Below are positions 52,973 through 62,300 of a DNA stretch of 64,000 nt, piece by piece (the stretch's first letter is position 1; every line of letters begins with the position of its first letter). The notes beneath the pieces were generated by a model. The model saw nothing but the letters and a program-made list of their open reading frames with translations. It was not told where the DNA came from and did not search any database. The stretch covers positions 62,001 to 126,000 of the forward strand of contig NZ_JBNPOJ010000005.1 in the NCBI RefSeq assembly GCF_050315115.1, written 5' to 3'. The position numbers were made by a program, and so were the translations under genes. The stretch comes from Peptoniphilus_A sp022767005 (GTDB taxonomy: Bacteria > Bacillota > Clostridia > Tissierellales > Peptoniphilaceae).

Positions 52973-53311
52973 ATGAAAAAAATATTTGGAGTATTAGTGG
53001 CAAATTTTTTGTCCTTCTACATATTAGATCTATTGTTTGATAATATTTATTTTGCTAAACCAAGTGCTTTTTTATCAATGGCAATAATATTCTCACTTGT
53101 AAACCTAACAATAAAACCAATATTAAAATTACTATCATTGCCAATTACAATAGTAACACTTGGCTTGTTTTCCCTCGTGATAAACGCAGTAGTTCTTAAA
53201 ATTGCCTTTAATCTAGTTTCTACTGCATATATTGGAAGCTTTGGCACAGCCTTTTGGGCAAGTATAGTTTTAAGCTTTATAAATAATATTATAAGAGAAA
53301 TAATTAGCTAA
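52973..53311 (+). CDS. YvlD/phage-holin-4-like small membrane protein
   Basis: 112 residues, AAGGAGG before the start, four membrane segments. LVNLTIKPILKLLSLPITIV near residue 45 and TLGLFSLVINAVVLKIAF match the YvlD family (PF04020). Despite the holin label in databases it is a chromosomal housekeeping membrane protein; no phage genes are nearby. Confidence 0.8.
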   Translation: MKKIFGVLVANFLSFYILDLLFDNIYFAKPSAFLSMAIIFSLVNLTIKPILKLLSLPITIVTLGLFSLVINAVVLKIAFNLVSTAYIGSFGTAFWASIVLSFINNIIREIIS

Positions 53312-53322
53312 AACTTTAACTA

Positions 53323-53357
53323 AAAAATCGCAGTCCTATAAAATGGCTGCGATTTTT
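53323..53357. terminator. Bidirectional terminator
   Basis: Perfect 11-bp stem AAAAATCGCAG/CTGCGATTTTT (53323-53333, 53347-53357) between convergent genes. Confidence 0.88.
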
Positions 53358-53366
53358 AATAAATAA

Positions 53367-53672
53367 TTATCGATTTTTTAAAACTTTAGTAGCAAGTTCA
53401 ATCATATCAATGGCAACATTAAAATTTTCGCAAAAAAGATTATAGACGGCATCTTCAGAAAGAACGCCACAAAGTAAATCTGTTGGAAGTTCGCCCTTGT
53501 CATAACTTTCTAAATCATCAAAGTAAACTTCTGAATTGTAGTAGTCCCTTAATTTTATGTATTCATCTTGATGAGCTTCAAACTTTTCAAGGGCATCCCT
53601 AAGATTTTCAATAAGTGCATTTTGCTCATTTAAAATCTTTTCCATTTCACTTATTCTTTTTACAGGGTCCAT
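53367..53672 (-). CDS. DUF4298 protein
   Basis: 101 residues, AAGGAGG upstream. Coiled-coil N-terminus (about 5-40, EMEKILNEQNALIENLRDAL), then a YY-S-x2-Y-FDD segment, and the family motif LCGVLSEDAVYNLF. Cytoplasmic, function unknown. No operon partner; 120 bases separate it from the dehydratase beta gene. Confidence 0.78.
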   Translation of the reverse strand: MDPVKRISEMEKILNEQNALIENLRDALEKFEAHQDEYIKLRDYYNSEVYFDDLESYDKGELPTDLLCGVLSEDAVYNLFCENFNVAIDMIELATKVLKNR

Positions 53673-53749
53673 TAAGTCCTCCTTATTCTAATAATACTGC
53701 CTTAAATTATTACCCAATCCGCATAATATAAAAAACAGTGAGCAAAAGA

Positions 53750-53776
53750 AAAAGATAAACAATATGTCTATCTTTT
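53750..53776 (-). terminator. Weak terminator of the dicarboxylate operon
   Basis: Stem AAAAGATA/TATCTTTT (53750-53757, 53769-53776), 11-base loop; T-tract on the minus strand is interrupted. Confidence 0.5.
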
Positions 53777-53794
53777 CCTTACTTTCTCAATTTT

Positions 53795-54403
53795 TTATTT
53801 TATATAATGAACATGCTCAATAATATCTTTGTATACTTCTTCTTTTCTCTCATTGTAAATCACTTTGTTTTGTTCAAAAATATTATTGCCTTGGCTGTCA
53901 ATTGATACAATTAGTGGTCCAAATTCTTCGACATCGCATACCCACAAAGTTTCTGGCATTCCCAAATCCTTCCACTGTGCATCTACTATTTTATTTACTC
54001 TTGTGGCTGCCCAAACAGCATTCCCAGCAGGTATTACTACGTGAATAGCTTTATTCTTTTTGCAACCACGAGCAGTTCCCTCGCCCATGCCGCCTTTTCC
54101 AATGATTATTCTTACACCTGTCTTATCAATAAATTCTTCTTCAAATTTTTCCATTCTCATTGAAGTTGTTGGACCAACAGAGATCATTTCATATTTTCCA
54201 TCTTTTTCTGAGATAATTGGGCCAGCGTGAAGTATTGCCTTATCACGAACATCCACTGGTAAGTCAAGCCCTTCTTCTATTACTCTTCTATGAGCAACAT
54301 CACGACAAGTAACCATCCTTCCTGATAAATATATTATATCTCCAACTTTTAAATCTTTAATATCTTCGGCTGATATTGGTGTTGTTAAAACTTTTTTACT
54401 CAT
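53795..54403 (-). CDS. Fe-S hydro-lyase beta subunit (fumarase/tartrate dehydratase C-terminal)
   Basis: 202 residues. LKVGDIIYLSGRMVTCRDVA near residue 18, HAGPIISEK, GPTTSMRMEKF and RIIIGKGGMG are the class I fumarase C-terminal (swivelling) domain motifs. Together with the alpha subunit it makes the heteromeric two-subunit form of fumarate hydratase or L(+)-tartrate dehydratase (TtdB type). Start overlaps the alpha-gene stop by four bases (ATGA-type coupling). Confidence 0.88.
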   Translation of the reverse strand: MSKKVLTTPISAEDIKDLKVGDIIYLSGRMVTCRDVAHRRVIEEGLDLPVDVRDKAILHAGPIISEKDGKYEMISVGPTTSMRMEKFEEEFIDKTGVRIIIGKGGMGEGTARGCKKNKAIHVVIPAGNAVWAATRVNKIVDAQWKDLGMPETLWVCDVEEFGPLIVSIDSQGNNIFEQNKVIYNERKEEVYKDIIEHVHYIK

Positions 54404-55299
54404 AATTCTATCCCTTCATGACTTAATATTTCATAATTCATCTCTTCGTCAAGCAATATTGCACCTCTTCTGTGTGACCAACATCCTACATTTAGTGCAA
54501 CTGATAACACGCTTGGATGCCTTGCAGTATTTACAATATTGACGCCCATTACAGAATTTTCTCCTCCAAAACCTTGAGGTCCAATTCCAATTTTATTTAT
54601 TCCATCTTCAAGTCTTTTTTCCAAATCTCTAGCTCTTTCATCTTCACTATGCTCTCCAACTTTTTTCATAAGGGCAAGTTTTGAATTCATTGCAGCTGTC
54701 TCGATTGAAGTTCCAATGCCTACTCCAACTAATAGTGGCGGGCAAGCATTTAGTCCATAGGAAGTCATCCTATCTAAAATAAACTTTACAACAGCTTCAT
54801 AGCCTTCACCTGGCATAAGAGTTACTCCTGCACCTGGAAGTGAACAACCTCCACCTGCCATATATGTGTAAATTTTTGCAGAAGATCCTGGAACAATTTT
54901 TGTAAATACAGTTGGCGTTCCCTTTCCAATATTTTTGCCAGTATTATATTCTTGAAAAGTTTCAACACTATTGTGTCTAAGAGGAGTTTCCATTGTAGCT
55001 TTATAAGTTGCCTCTCTCAAAAGTTCTTCTAATTTTGCCTTAAAGGGAAATTCTTCTCCAACTTCACAGAAAAATTGTAAAACTCCTGTGTCTTGACATG
55101 ATGGTCTCTTCATTTCCCAAGCAAGTTCTTGATTTTTTTTCATAGTTTCGTAAATAGTTCTTGCCAAGGGATTTCGTTCTTTCTCAGAAAGTTCCTTTAG
55201 CTTATCCTCTACATCCTTTGGGAGTTTCATACTTACAATGCCTACAAAGGATGCCATCTCATCAATAAATTTTTTTTCTAAATTATTATTTCTATTCAT
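54400..55299 (-). CDS. Fe-S hydro-lyase alpha subunit (fumarase/tartrate dehydratase N-terminal)
   Basis: 299 residues, AAGGAG upstream. Carries the class I fumarase N-terminal fold with the cluster cysteines: RPSCQDTGVLQFF near residue 66, GLNACPPLLVGVGIG near residue 187 and VGCWSHRRGAI near residue 275. Oxygen-sensitive 4Fe-4S hydro-lyase. With a dicarboxylate carrier gene 12 bases upstream, fumarate/malate or tartrate is the likely substrate; sequence alone does not decide between the two. Confidence 0.88.
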   Translation of the reverse strand: MNRNNNLEKKFIDEMASFVGIVSMKLPKDVEDKLKELSEKERNPLARTIYETMKKNQELAWEMKRPSCQDTGVLQFFCEVGEEFPFKAKLEELLREATYKATMETPLRHNSVETFQEYNTGKNIGKGTPTVFTKIVPGSSAKIYTYMAGGGCSLPGAGVTLMPGEGYEAVVKFILDRMTSYGLNACPPLLVGVGIGTSIETAAMNSKLALMKKVGEHSEDERARDLEKRLEDGINKIGIGPQGFGGENSVMGVNIVNTARHPSVLSVALNVGCWSHRRGAILLDEEMNYEILSHEGIEL

Positions 55300-55311
55300 T
55301 ATTTACTCCTT

Positions 55312-56583
55312 TTAATTTGGAAAGAAGGGGAAGAAAATTGGCAAAAGTATTAAAGCTACTATTCCACAAATTATTATCAGTGGAAGCCCTGCTTTTACAT
55401 AATCGTTAAATTTATATCCCCCAATGTTATATACCATAGTGTTTGCTGGCATACCAATAGGTGTTGCATATGCCATTGAACCACCAATTACCGTAGCCAT
55501 TAAAACCGCTCTTGGATCCGCCCCAATTGCCTGTGAAATGGAAAGGGAAATTGGAACCATAAGTGCAGTTGTTGCTGTATTTGACATAAAGTTTGTGAGT
55601 GTAGCACATATTATAAAGATTATAATCAAAAGTGCCGTTGGCGATGGATTGTCTCCAAGTTTGGATACAATTGTTTTTGCTATTAAATCTCCCGTACCTG
55701 TTTCTTTTAAAGCTGTCGCTAGGGCAAGAGAACCTACAAAAAGCAAAATAGTATTCATATCAATTGACTTAATTGCATCTGAACTTGATATAACGCCTAA
55801 TACTACGAGAATAAGTGCTCCAATCCAAGCTGAAACAAAAAGTTTTATTCCAATTTGTTTTTCAAATACCATTGCAACTACTGTCAAGATTAAAATAATT
55901 AGTGAAGTCCATTGCTTCCACTCAGCTACATCATCATAGGACTTCTCTTGTGAATAGATTGAATCATCTTCCTTTGCTACATTATCTGGAAGAAGTTTGT
56001 ATCCAATTGTTACAAAAAATATTATTCCAACAATCAAAACTGGAAGACCTATTTTTGCATATTCAAAAAATCCAAATTCAAGTCCAATAGTTTCAAGTCC
56101 AGACTGTGCTATCATATTTCCCGGCGCACCAATTAAGCTCAAATTTCCACCCATGGCTGCTGCAAAAACAAGGGGTAATAAAATTTTTGATCTAGGAAAT
56201 TTTGTGGACTGTGATATACCAATTAATACTGGAATTAATACTGCGGCAGTACCTGTATTGGACAAAATACCAGACATAAGTCCTGTAATAATCATTACCG
56301 CCGCTATAAGTTGTCTTTCTGTCTTTGCAAACTTAGTAACAAGACCTCCAACTCGCTGTGCCATTCCCGTCTCAAAAAATGCTGCTCCAATTATGAACAT
56401 TGCCATAAATAAAAGAACATTTGAATCGGTAAAGCCTGCAAAAGCATCTTTAGCTTCTAAAACTTTTGTAAGTACAAGACCAACTGCTACAATCATAGCT
56501 GTAACCCATAGAGGAATCTTTTCCCATGCAAACATAATTATTGCAAAAAGTAAAAATCCAATGGTGATAGTTTGTGTGTTCAT
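55312..56583 (-). CDS. SLC13 family dicarboxylate/anion transporter
   Basis: 423 residues, AGGAGG upstream, about eleven membrane segments. Two repeated motif regions: GLMSGILSNTGTAAVLIPVL near residue 105 and FIICATLTNFMSNTATTALM near residue 330, where the SNT motifs bind Na+ and substrate in DASS/SLC13 carriers; GAPGNMI and GMPANTMV follow. First gene of carrier-alpha-beta; promoter with a candidate cre box upstream, and an AraC gene beyond. Confidence 0.88.
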   Translation of the reverse strand: MNTQTITIGFLLFAIIMFAWEKIPLWVTAMIVAVGLVLTKVLEAKDAFAGFTDSNVLLFMAMFIIGAAFFETGMAQRVGGLVTKFAKTERQLIAAVMIITGLMSGILSNTGTAAVLIPVLIGISQSTKFPRSKILLPLVFAAAMGGNLSLIGAPGNMIAQSGLETIGLEFGFFEYAKIGLPVLIVGIIFFVTIGYKLLPDNVAKEDDSIYSQEKSYDDVAEWKQWTSLIILILTVVAMVFEKQIGIKLFVSAWIGALILVVLGVISSSDAIKSIDMNTILLFVGSLALATALKETGTGDLIAKTIVSKLGDNPSPTALLIIIFIICATLTNFMSNTATTALMVPISLSISQAIGADPRAVLMATVIGGSMAYATPIGMPANTMVYNIGGYKFNDYVKAGLPLIIICGIVALILLPIFFPFFPN

Positions 56584-56615
56584 GCTAACCTCCTATATTT
56601 TTCATTTCTGATTTC

Positions 56616-56636
56616 ATTATATGGAAAGCGTTTTAT
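56616..56636 (-). promoter_or_regulatory. Promoter -10 with adjacent candidate cre (CcpA) site
   Basis: Minus-strand TATAAT at plus 56616-56621, and GGAAAGCGTTTTAT at 56623-56636, which matches 12 of 14 positions of the Firmicute cre consensus TGWAARCGYTWNCW. A repressor bound there would block RNA polymerase on the dicarboxylate operon. Confidence 0.5.
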
Positions 56637-56890
56637 AAATTCTATCTCAATAATAAGTAGAATTTTCTTTAGGAAAACACAAAAAAATAAATGAAAATTA
56701 AATATTAGCTTATTTTTTAAAAATTCAATCTTAAAATTTTACACAATAAATTTTTAAAACCCTTTAAATTTTGCCCTTTTCTCAAATTATTATTTTTTTT
56801 CGTGGAATTTTCGTCTTAAAATTTTGCATATCAAAAATTTAAGATATGAAAACATTTAAGTATTCTTCGTCAAATAATTTCCCTTAAACT

Positions 56891-56914
56891 AAAAAAACTT
56901 CGGATAACCGAAGT
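56891..56914 (-). terminator. Terminator of the AraC gene
   Basis: Stem ACTTCGG/CCGAAGT (56897-56903, 56908-56914), loop ATAA, T7 on the minus strand. Confidence 0.85.
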
Positions 56915-56916
56915 CT

Positions 56917-57960
56917 TTATAATTTATTTAATTTTTGTTCTAAATCATCAATTATGTCTTTGTAAACTTTTTTCTCAATTTCTAAATAATTTACATTGGC
57001 TTTATCTTTTTCAGGCTTTTTATTTTCAGAAGTAAATTCTTCCTTTGCTCTCAACCAGTATTTATTGTCAAGACTTAAAAAAACTTTTTTAAACTGTGCA
57101 TCTATCTCAATGGTTTTCCTGTCAAGACCTTCACGGTATCTTGAAGGAGACCTGCCAAAGCTTTCTCTAAAAGCCGTGTTGAAACTTCTCACATTAGAGA
57201 AACCATAATCTAAAGCTATTTCTGATATTTTTTTATCACTTTGTTTTAAATCTTTAGTCGCCTCAGAAAGTCTTTTTCTCTGCAAATATTCTGTAAAGGG
57301 AATGCCCACACTATTAGAAAAAATTTCAGAAGTGTAGTTTGGATGATAACCTACAAGATCTGCTATATCATTTAGGCTAATTTTTTCTCTGTAATTTTCA
57401 TCTAAATAATGAATAATCTTTTTTATCGCATTATCCTTTTCTAAATTTACTGTATCTTCTTTATTTACTTCCCCTTTTGTAGCAAAGTTTTCAATTGATT
57501 CCAAAATTATCTTTTCTGTGGCAATTGATCTCTTAATTTTACTTTCCAAGGAATTATCATAAAAGGACTCAATAATCTCAACGAGGCTCTTTCTAATTTC
57601 AATAGCAAAATTATTATCTCTTGAATCTTTATCTGTTGCACCCTTCCAATAATATCTTTCTCTATTTTTATCAAAGCCATCTAAAATTTTTGGGCTAAAA
57701 TGTAATACAAGTGCAATAGTTTCCTTCTCCTTAGCAAGAGTTGCATGGCCTTCCTTTGAGTCGAAGAAAACTATATCTCCTCTTGAAAGATTGTAAATTT
57801 CCCCATTAAGGCAAGCTTCTAGTTTTCCATTTAAGACAACTAAACACTCTACATCTTCATGCCAATTATAGTTAAAAGCACCAACATAATATGCGTAACA
57901 TTTTATTTTATATATTTCATTTCCTATTTCTTTTTCATAGGAAAAATTTAATTCCTGCAT
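56917..57960 (-). CDS. AraC family transcriptional regulator
   Basis: 347 residues. N-terminal cupin-like sensor (about 1-95; FNYNWHEDVECLVVLNGKLE and LSRGDIVFFDSKEGH) and a C-terminal double helix-turn-helix (about 187-283; ISLNDIADLVGYHPNYTSEI and SEIALDYGFSNVRSFNTAFR, then FGRSPSRYR). A ~60-residue charged tail follows. Likely activator of the dicarboxylate operon that starts about 330 bases downstream, on the same strand after a terminator. Confidence 0.88.
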   Translation of the reverse strand: MQELNFSYEKEIGNEIYKIKCYAYYVGAFNYNWHEDVECLVVLNGKLEACLNGEIYNLSRGDIVFFDSKEGHATLAKEKETIALVLHFSPKILDGFDKNRERYYWKGATDKDSRDNNFAIEIRKSLVEIIESFYDNSLESKIKRSIATEKIILESIENFATKGEVNKEDTVNLEKDNAIKKIIHYLDENYREKISLNDIADLVGYHPNYTSEIFSNSVGIPFTEYLQRKRLSEATKDLKQSDKKISEIALDYGFSNVRSFNTAFRESFGRSPSRYREGLDRKTIEIDAQFKKVFLSLDNKYWLRAKEEFTSENKKPEKDKANVNYLEIEKKVYKDIIDDLEQKLNKL

Positions 57961-58054
57961 TTAATCAACCTCTTCACAATTGTATCACAAGGTTTTGTTT
58001 TTATTTATCTAATTTTAATAAATAATGGCGAAAATCAAAGGCAGGTTTTAAAAT

Positions 58055-59245
58055 TTAATCTTTTGTTAAATATTTTACAGCAACAGCTGCCATAGTTTTT
58101 GCACAAATTATCATTGCATCTTCTCTTATGTCAAATTTTGGATGGTGATGTGGGTAAGGTGCATCTTCTTTGTGAGCTCCTACGTAGAAAAAGCAGGAAG
58201 GTCTTTCCTTTGCGTAATAAGAAAAATCTTCTGATGGTGGTTGTTCTCCTCCATCGGATATTTCTTTAACTTCAGGAATTTCTGCTTCTTTTATCGCTTC
58301 CACTACTAAATCTGTCATCTCTGGGTCATTGTATAAAACTGGATAGTCATTTGTGTAATTTATTTCTACGCCTGTGTTAAAGGTTTCGCCAATACCCTTT
58401 GCAATTCTCTTTATTTCAGTTTCAATTACTTCCCTTGTGTGATCTGACATTGCCCTTACATCGCCTATTACTGTTACTGAATCCTTGATAATATTAAAAG
58501 TTCCTTCTCCTGCAAAGGATCCAATGGTTACAACTCCATTTTCAAAGGGAGAAAGTCTTCGTGATACAATAGTTTGCACTGCAGTTACAAAGTATGATGC
58601 TGCAACTATGGCATCATTGGATAGATGTGGCATTGAGCCATGTCCGCCTACTCCTTGAAACTTTACGCTAAATTTTGCTCTTCCAGTTTGCGTATTGCCT
58701 TTGTGGTACTGAACTGTCCCAAAGGGCATTGCTGACATTACGTGAATTCCAAAAACATTGTCTACGCCATCGAGGACTCCAGCGTCTATCATTTGTTTTG
58801 CTCCCCCTGGAGGTGCTTCTTCTGCGTGTTGGTGTATTATTACTATTTTTCCCCTTAGTTTATCTTTTTTCTCTAGCAATATGTCTGCCAATAGCATTAA
58901 GTAAGCTGTGTGTGCATCATGGCCACAAGCGTGCATTACTCCTTCATTTTTTGATGCAAAGGGAAGTCCTGTTTCTTCTTTTATTGGAAGTGCATCAAAA
59001 TCTGCCCTTAGGGCAATAGTCTTGCCCGGTTTTTTTGTGTCAATTACAACTCTAAGACCGTATCCGCCCATATTTGTTGTAACTTCAACATTCTTGCCCT
59101 TGTAATAATCTGCAAGATATTCTGCAGTTTCTTTTTCTTCAAAGGAAAGCTCTGCATTTTTGTGAATGTGGCGACGATGTTCTACCATTTCATCTTGTCT
59201 TTTGTCAATTTCTTCAAAAATTTCTTTTAATAAATTTTTTTCCAT
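58055..59245 (-). CDS. M20 family amidohydrolase (N-acyl-amino-acid hydrolase type)
   Basis: 396 residues, AAGGAG upstream. Metal-binding motifs MHACGHDAHTAYLM near residue 104, HQHAEEAPPGGAKQMI near residue 137, GIHVMSAMPFGT and SEDFSYYAKERPSCFFYVGA near residue 350; dimerisation domain between (about 180-290). Family removes acyl groups from amino acids, or acts on indole-acetyl-amino acids or hippurate. With the AbgT carrier elsewhere in the window an aminobenzoyl-glutamate role is conceivable, but they are not linked. Follows purL. Confidence 0.88.
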   Translation of the reverse strand: MEKNLLKEIFEEIDKRQDEMVEHRRHIHKNAELSFEEKETAEYLADYYKGKNVEVTTNMGGYGLRVVIDTKKPGKTIALRADFDALPIKEETGLPFASKNEGVMHACGHDAHTAYLMLLADILLEKKDKLRGKIVIIHQHAEEAPPGGAKQMIDAGVLDGVDNVFGIHVMSAMPFGTVQYHKGNTQTGRAKFSVKFQGVGGHGSMPHLSNDAIVAASYFVTAVQTIVSRRLSPFENGVVTIGSFAGEGTFNIIKDSVTVIGDVRAMSDHTREVIETEIKRIAKGIGETFNTGVEINYTNDYPVLYNDPEMTDLVVEAIKEAEIPEVKEISDGGEQPPSEDFSYYAKERPSCFFYVGAHKEDAPYPHHHPKFDIREDAMIICAKTMAAVAVKYLTKD

Positions 59246-59285
59246 GTTGTCTCCTTACTTTCATTTCTATAAATTTGGGATAAAG

Positions 59286-59306
59286 GGAACTACAAAATGT
59301 AGTTCC
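59286..59306 (-). terminator. Hairpin after purL
   Basis: Perfect 9-bp stem GGAACTACA/TGTAGTTCC, loop AAA, overlapping the end region after the purL stop; poor T-tract, so probably leaky, allowing read-through into the M20 gene. Confidence 0.6.
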
Positions 59307-59309
59307 AAC

Positions 59310-62300
59310 TTAATCTTTCTTAAAAAATTCTACACCTGCTGTAAAAATGTCTTCTATTTCAATTCCAGGTATATTTTTAAAAGTGCCTTCTACAACTCTT
59401 TCGCTGTGGCCCATTTTCCCCAAAATCTTTCCATCCCTTGACATCAAGGCTTCTACATTTAATAGTGATCCATTTGGTGCATCTTCATAACAAATTGCAA
59501 CTTGTTCATTTGCTAATATTTCCTTTACCTTGTCTTCACTTGCGATAAATCTTCCTTCGCCGTGAGAAATTGGCACTTTATAAGTTTTTCCAACTTCAAG
59601 TTTTTGAAGCCATGGTGAATTGTTTGACATTACAACTGTGTCAACTATTCTTGCAATATGTCTGTTGCAAGTGTTATAAGTTAGTGTTGGGTCGTCTTCT
59701 TCTAGGTCCTTTATCTCTCCGTAAGGGAGTAGCCCCGTCTTAATTAATGCTTGAAATCCATTACAAATTCCAAGTATTAGTCCGTCGTTATCTGTAAGTA
59801 ATTTTTCGATTGCTGATTTAACTTTATCTGATCTAATTACATTGGCGATAAATTTACCAGATCCACCTGGTTCATCGCCAAGTGAAAATCCTCCTGGTAT
59901 TGCAAGAATTTGTGTATTAGAAATTTTTGCTGCTAATTCTTCTATGGATTCCTTTACCTTTTCATTGTTCTTATTTTTAAACACTACTACTTCTGCCTTT
60001 GCTCCTGCTCTTTCAAAGGCTCTAGCTGTGTCATACTCTGAGTTTGTACCTGGAAAGGCTGGTATTACTACCTTGACAATGTCCACCGATTTTTTGGACT
60101 TCATTCTTCTCTTTGGCACTTCTTTTTGTTTTACTTCAGCTAATTTATTTGTATCAACTGGCTTGAAAATTTTGTCCATTGTGTTTAAATAAGCTCTTTT
60201 TAATTTTTCTAAATCTAATTCCACGCTATTTACTTTCATCTTTTGGTCATCTCTAAATTCGCCAATTTTTTCTATAAATTCTCTATCCTCTAGATATTCA
60301 ACTACAAAAGAGCCGTAAAGTGGTGAATAAAGATCTTCAACTTGTAAGTTAAAGCCAACATTGTCTATTGCCATTTCAAAAATTTGTGGAAGTGTACCCT
60401 TGTGATTTATTGCTGCTGCAGAAATTACATTGCCTTTCTTTATTTCATTTTGTAAATTTATAAAGTTTTCTTTAGTTTCTTCAAGGTTAAGTGTGCCAAT
60501 GTGTTCTCTTTCAGTCTTTATGATGCCAATTTTTCCCTTGCCCTTAAACTCTGGACTGATTATATTTTTTGCATCAACTGTGTTTACTGCAAAGGAAATA
60601 AGTGTTGGCGGCACATTTATATCTTCAAAAGTTCCACTCATGGAGTCCTTGCCACCAATTGGAGGTGCGTCAAAATATCTTGATGCAGTTAATGCTCCAA
60701 GAAGTGATTTAAGTGGTTTTGACCAAGATTTTGCGTTGTCCATTTTTTCGTAAAATTCTTGGAAGGAAAGTCTTATTCCAGAAAGTGGCGCTCCTGATGC
60801 AATGAGTTTTGCAATAGATTCGATTACCGCATAATATCCGCCAAGATATTGAGATTCTTCAGATAACTTTGGATTAAAACCATAACTCATTACAGATGCA
60901 GTTTTACTATCTCCATCATCAACTGGTATAAGTGCTGCCATAACTTGTGCTGGCGTATTTTGTTTGTTCCCTCCAAGTGGTTGAAGTACAGTTGCCGCTC
61001 CCACAGATGAGTCAAATCTTTCAATCATATTTTTCTTTGAAGTAATATTCAAATCAGCTAAATATTTTTCTAAATCTTCAACGCCATCTTTATTTACTAA
61101 AAATTCTGGGAAGTCTTCAGATAGAACTTCAACTCTTTCTCTTCTCTTTGCTCCAGTTTGGTTTACAAAATCATAGCTCATGTCGCAGATAACTTCATCT
61201 TCGTAATACATTTTTAGTCTGCCGTCGCCAGTTACTCTTGCAACAACTGTACTTTCCAAATTTTCCTTGTCGGCAAGTTCCATAAATGTGTCCACGTCTT
61301 TTTTATCTACAACTACTGCCATTCTCTCTTGAGATTCAGAAATTGCAATTTCTCTCGGTTTTAATCCCATGTATTTTAATGGAACTTTATCCAGTTTAAC
61401 CTCGATTGAATTTGCAAGTTCGCCTATGGCAACGGAAACTCCACCTGCGCCAAAATCGTTACATTTTTTAATTAGTTTTGCAGCCTTTGGATTTCTAAAT
61501 AATCTTTGAATTTTTCTCTCTTCAGGTGCATTTCCCTTTTGCACTTGTGCAGATTCTGTTTGAATAGATTCTACATTATGTGATTTTGATGACCCCGTCG
61601 CTCCTCCAATTCCATCTCTACCAGTTCTGCCTCCAAGTAAAATTATTACATCGCCTTCAGTTGGTTCAATTCTCTTTACATTTTCAAGAGGACAAGCTGC
61701 AATTACTGCACCTGTTTCCATTCTCTTTGCTACATAGCCTGGATGGTATAATTCATCGACTAGACCTGTTGCTACTCCAACTTGATTTCCATAGGATGAA
61801 TAACCAATTGCAGCTTCAGTTACAATTTTCTTTTGTGGAAGTTTTCCCTTTAAAGTTTTTTCAATTGGAGTGAAGGGATCTCCTGCACCTGTTACTCTCA
61901 TTGCTTGATATACATAACTTCTTCCAGAAAGGGGATCTCTTATTGCTCCTCCGAGACAAGTGCTTGCCCCTCCAACTGGTTCAATTTCAGTTGGGTGATT
62001 ATGTGTTTCGTTTTTAAACATAAGTAGGTAATCGCGAAGTTCTTCTTTGCCGTCAAATTCTACCTTTGCCTTAATTTTTACAGAACAGGCATTTATTTCT
62101 GATGAAATTTCTAAATCATCAAGTTTGCCATTTTTCCTAAGTTCCTTTGCAAGAATTGTGCCAAGGCTCATTAAAGTAATTGGCTTTTTGATGTCAAGTT
62201 CTTTTCTCATTTCTAAGTAAGAATCAAAGGCTTTTTTAATTTCTTTATCTAGTTCAGTAACTACGCTAAAATCAATGTCTAGTTCTGTGTTAAAAGTTGT

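Larger units (their letters stand above)
56584..56916. other. Promoter region of the dicarboxylate operon
   Basis: 333 bases, AT-rich. Right end is the AraC terminator, left end the carrier promoter with its cre-like site. Between them (56640-56880) nothing further was recognised. Confidence 0.4.

Noticed and set aside
52973..53311. Phage holin as evidence of a prophage
   Set aside because: YvlD-type protein is a common chromosomal membrane protein; no other phage genes nearby.
58040..58056. TTGTTAAATATTTTACA as a Rex site
   Set aside because: Lies in the 3' end of the M20 coding sequence, far from a promoter.
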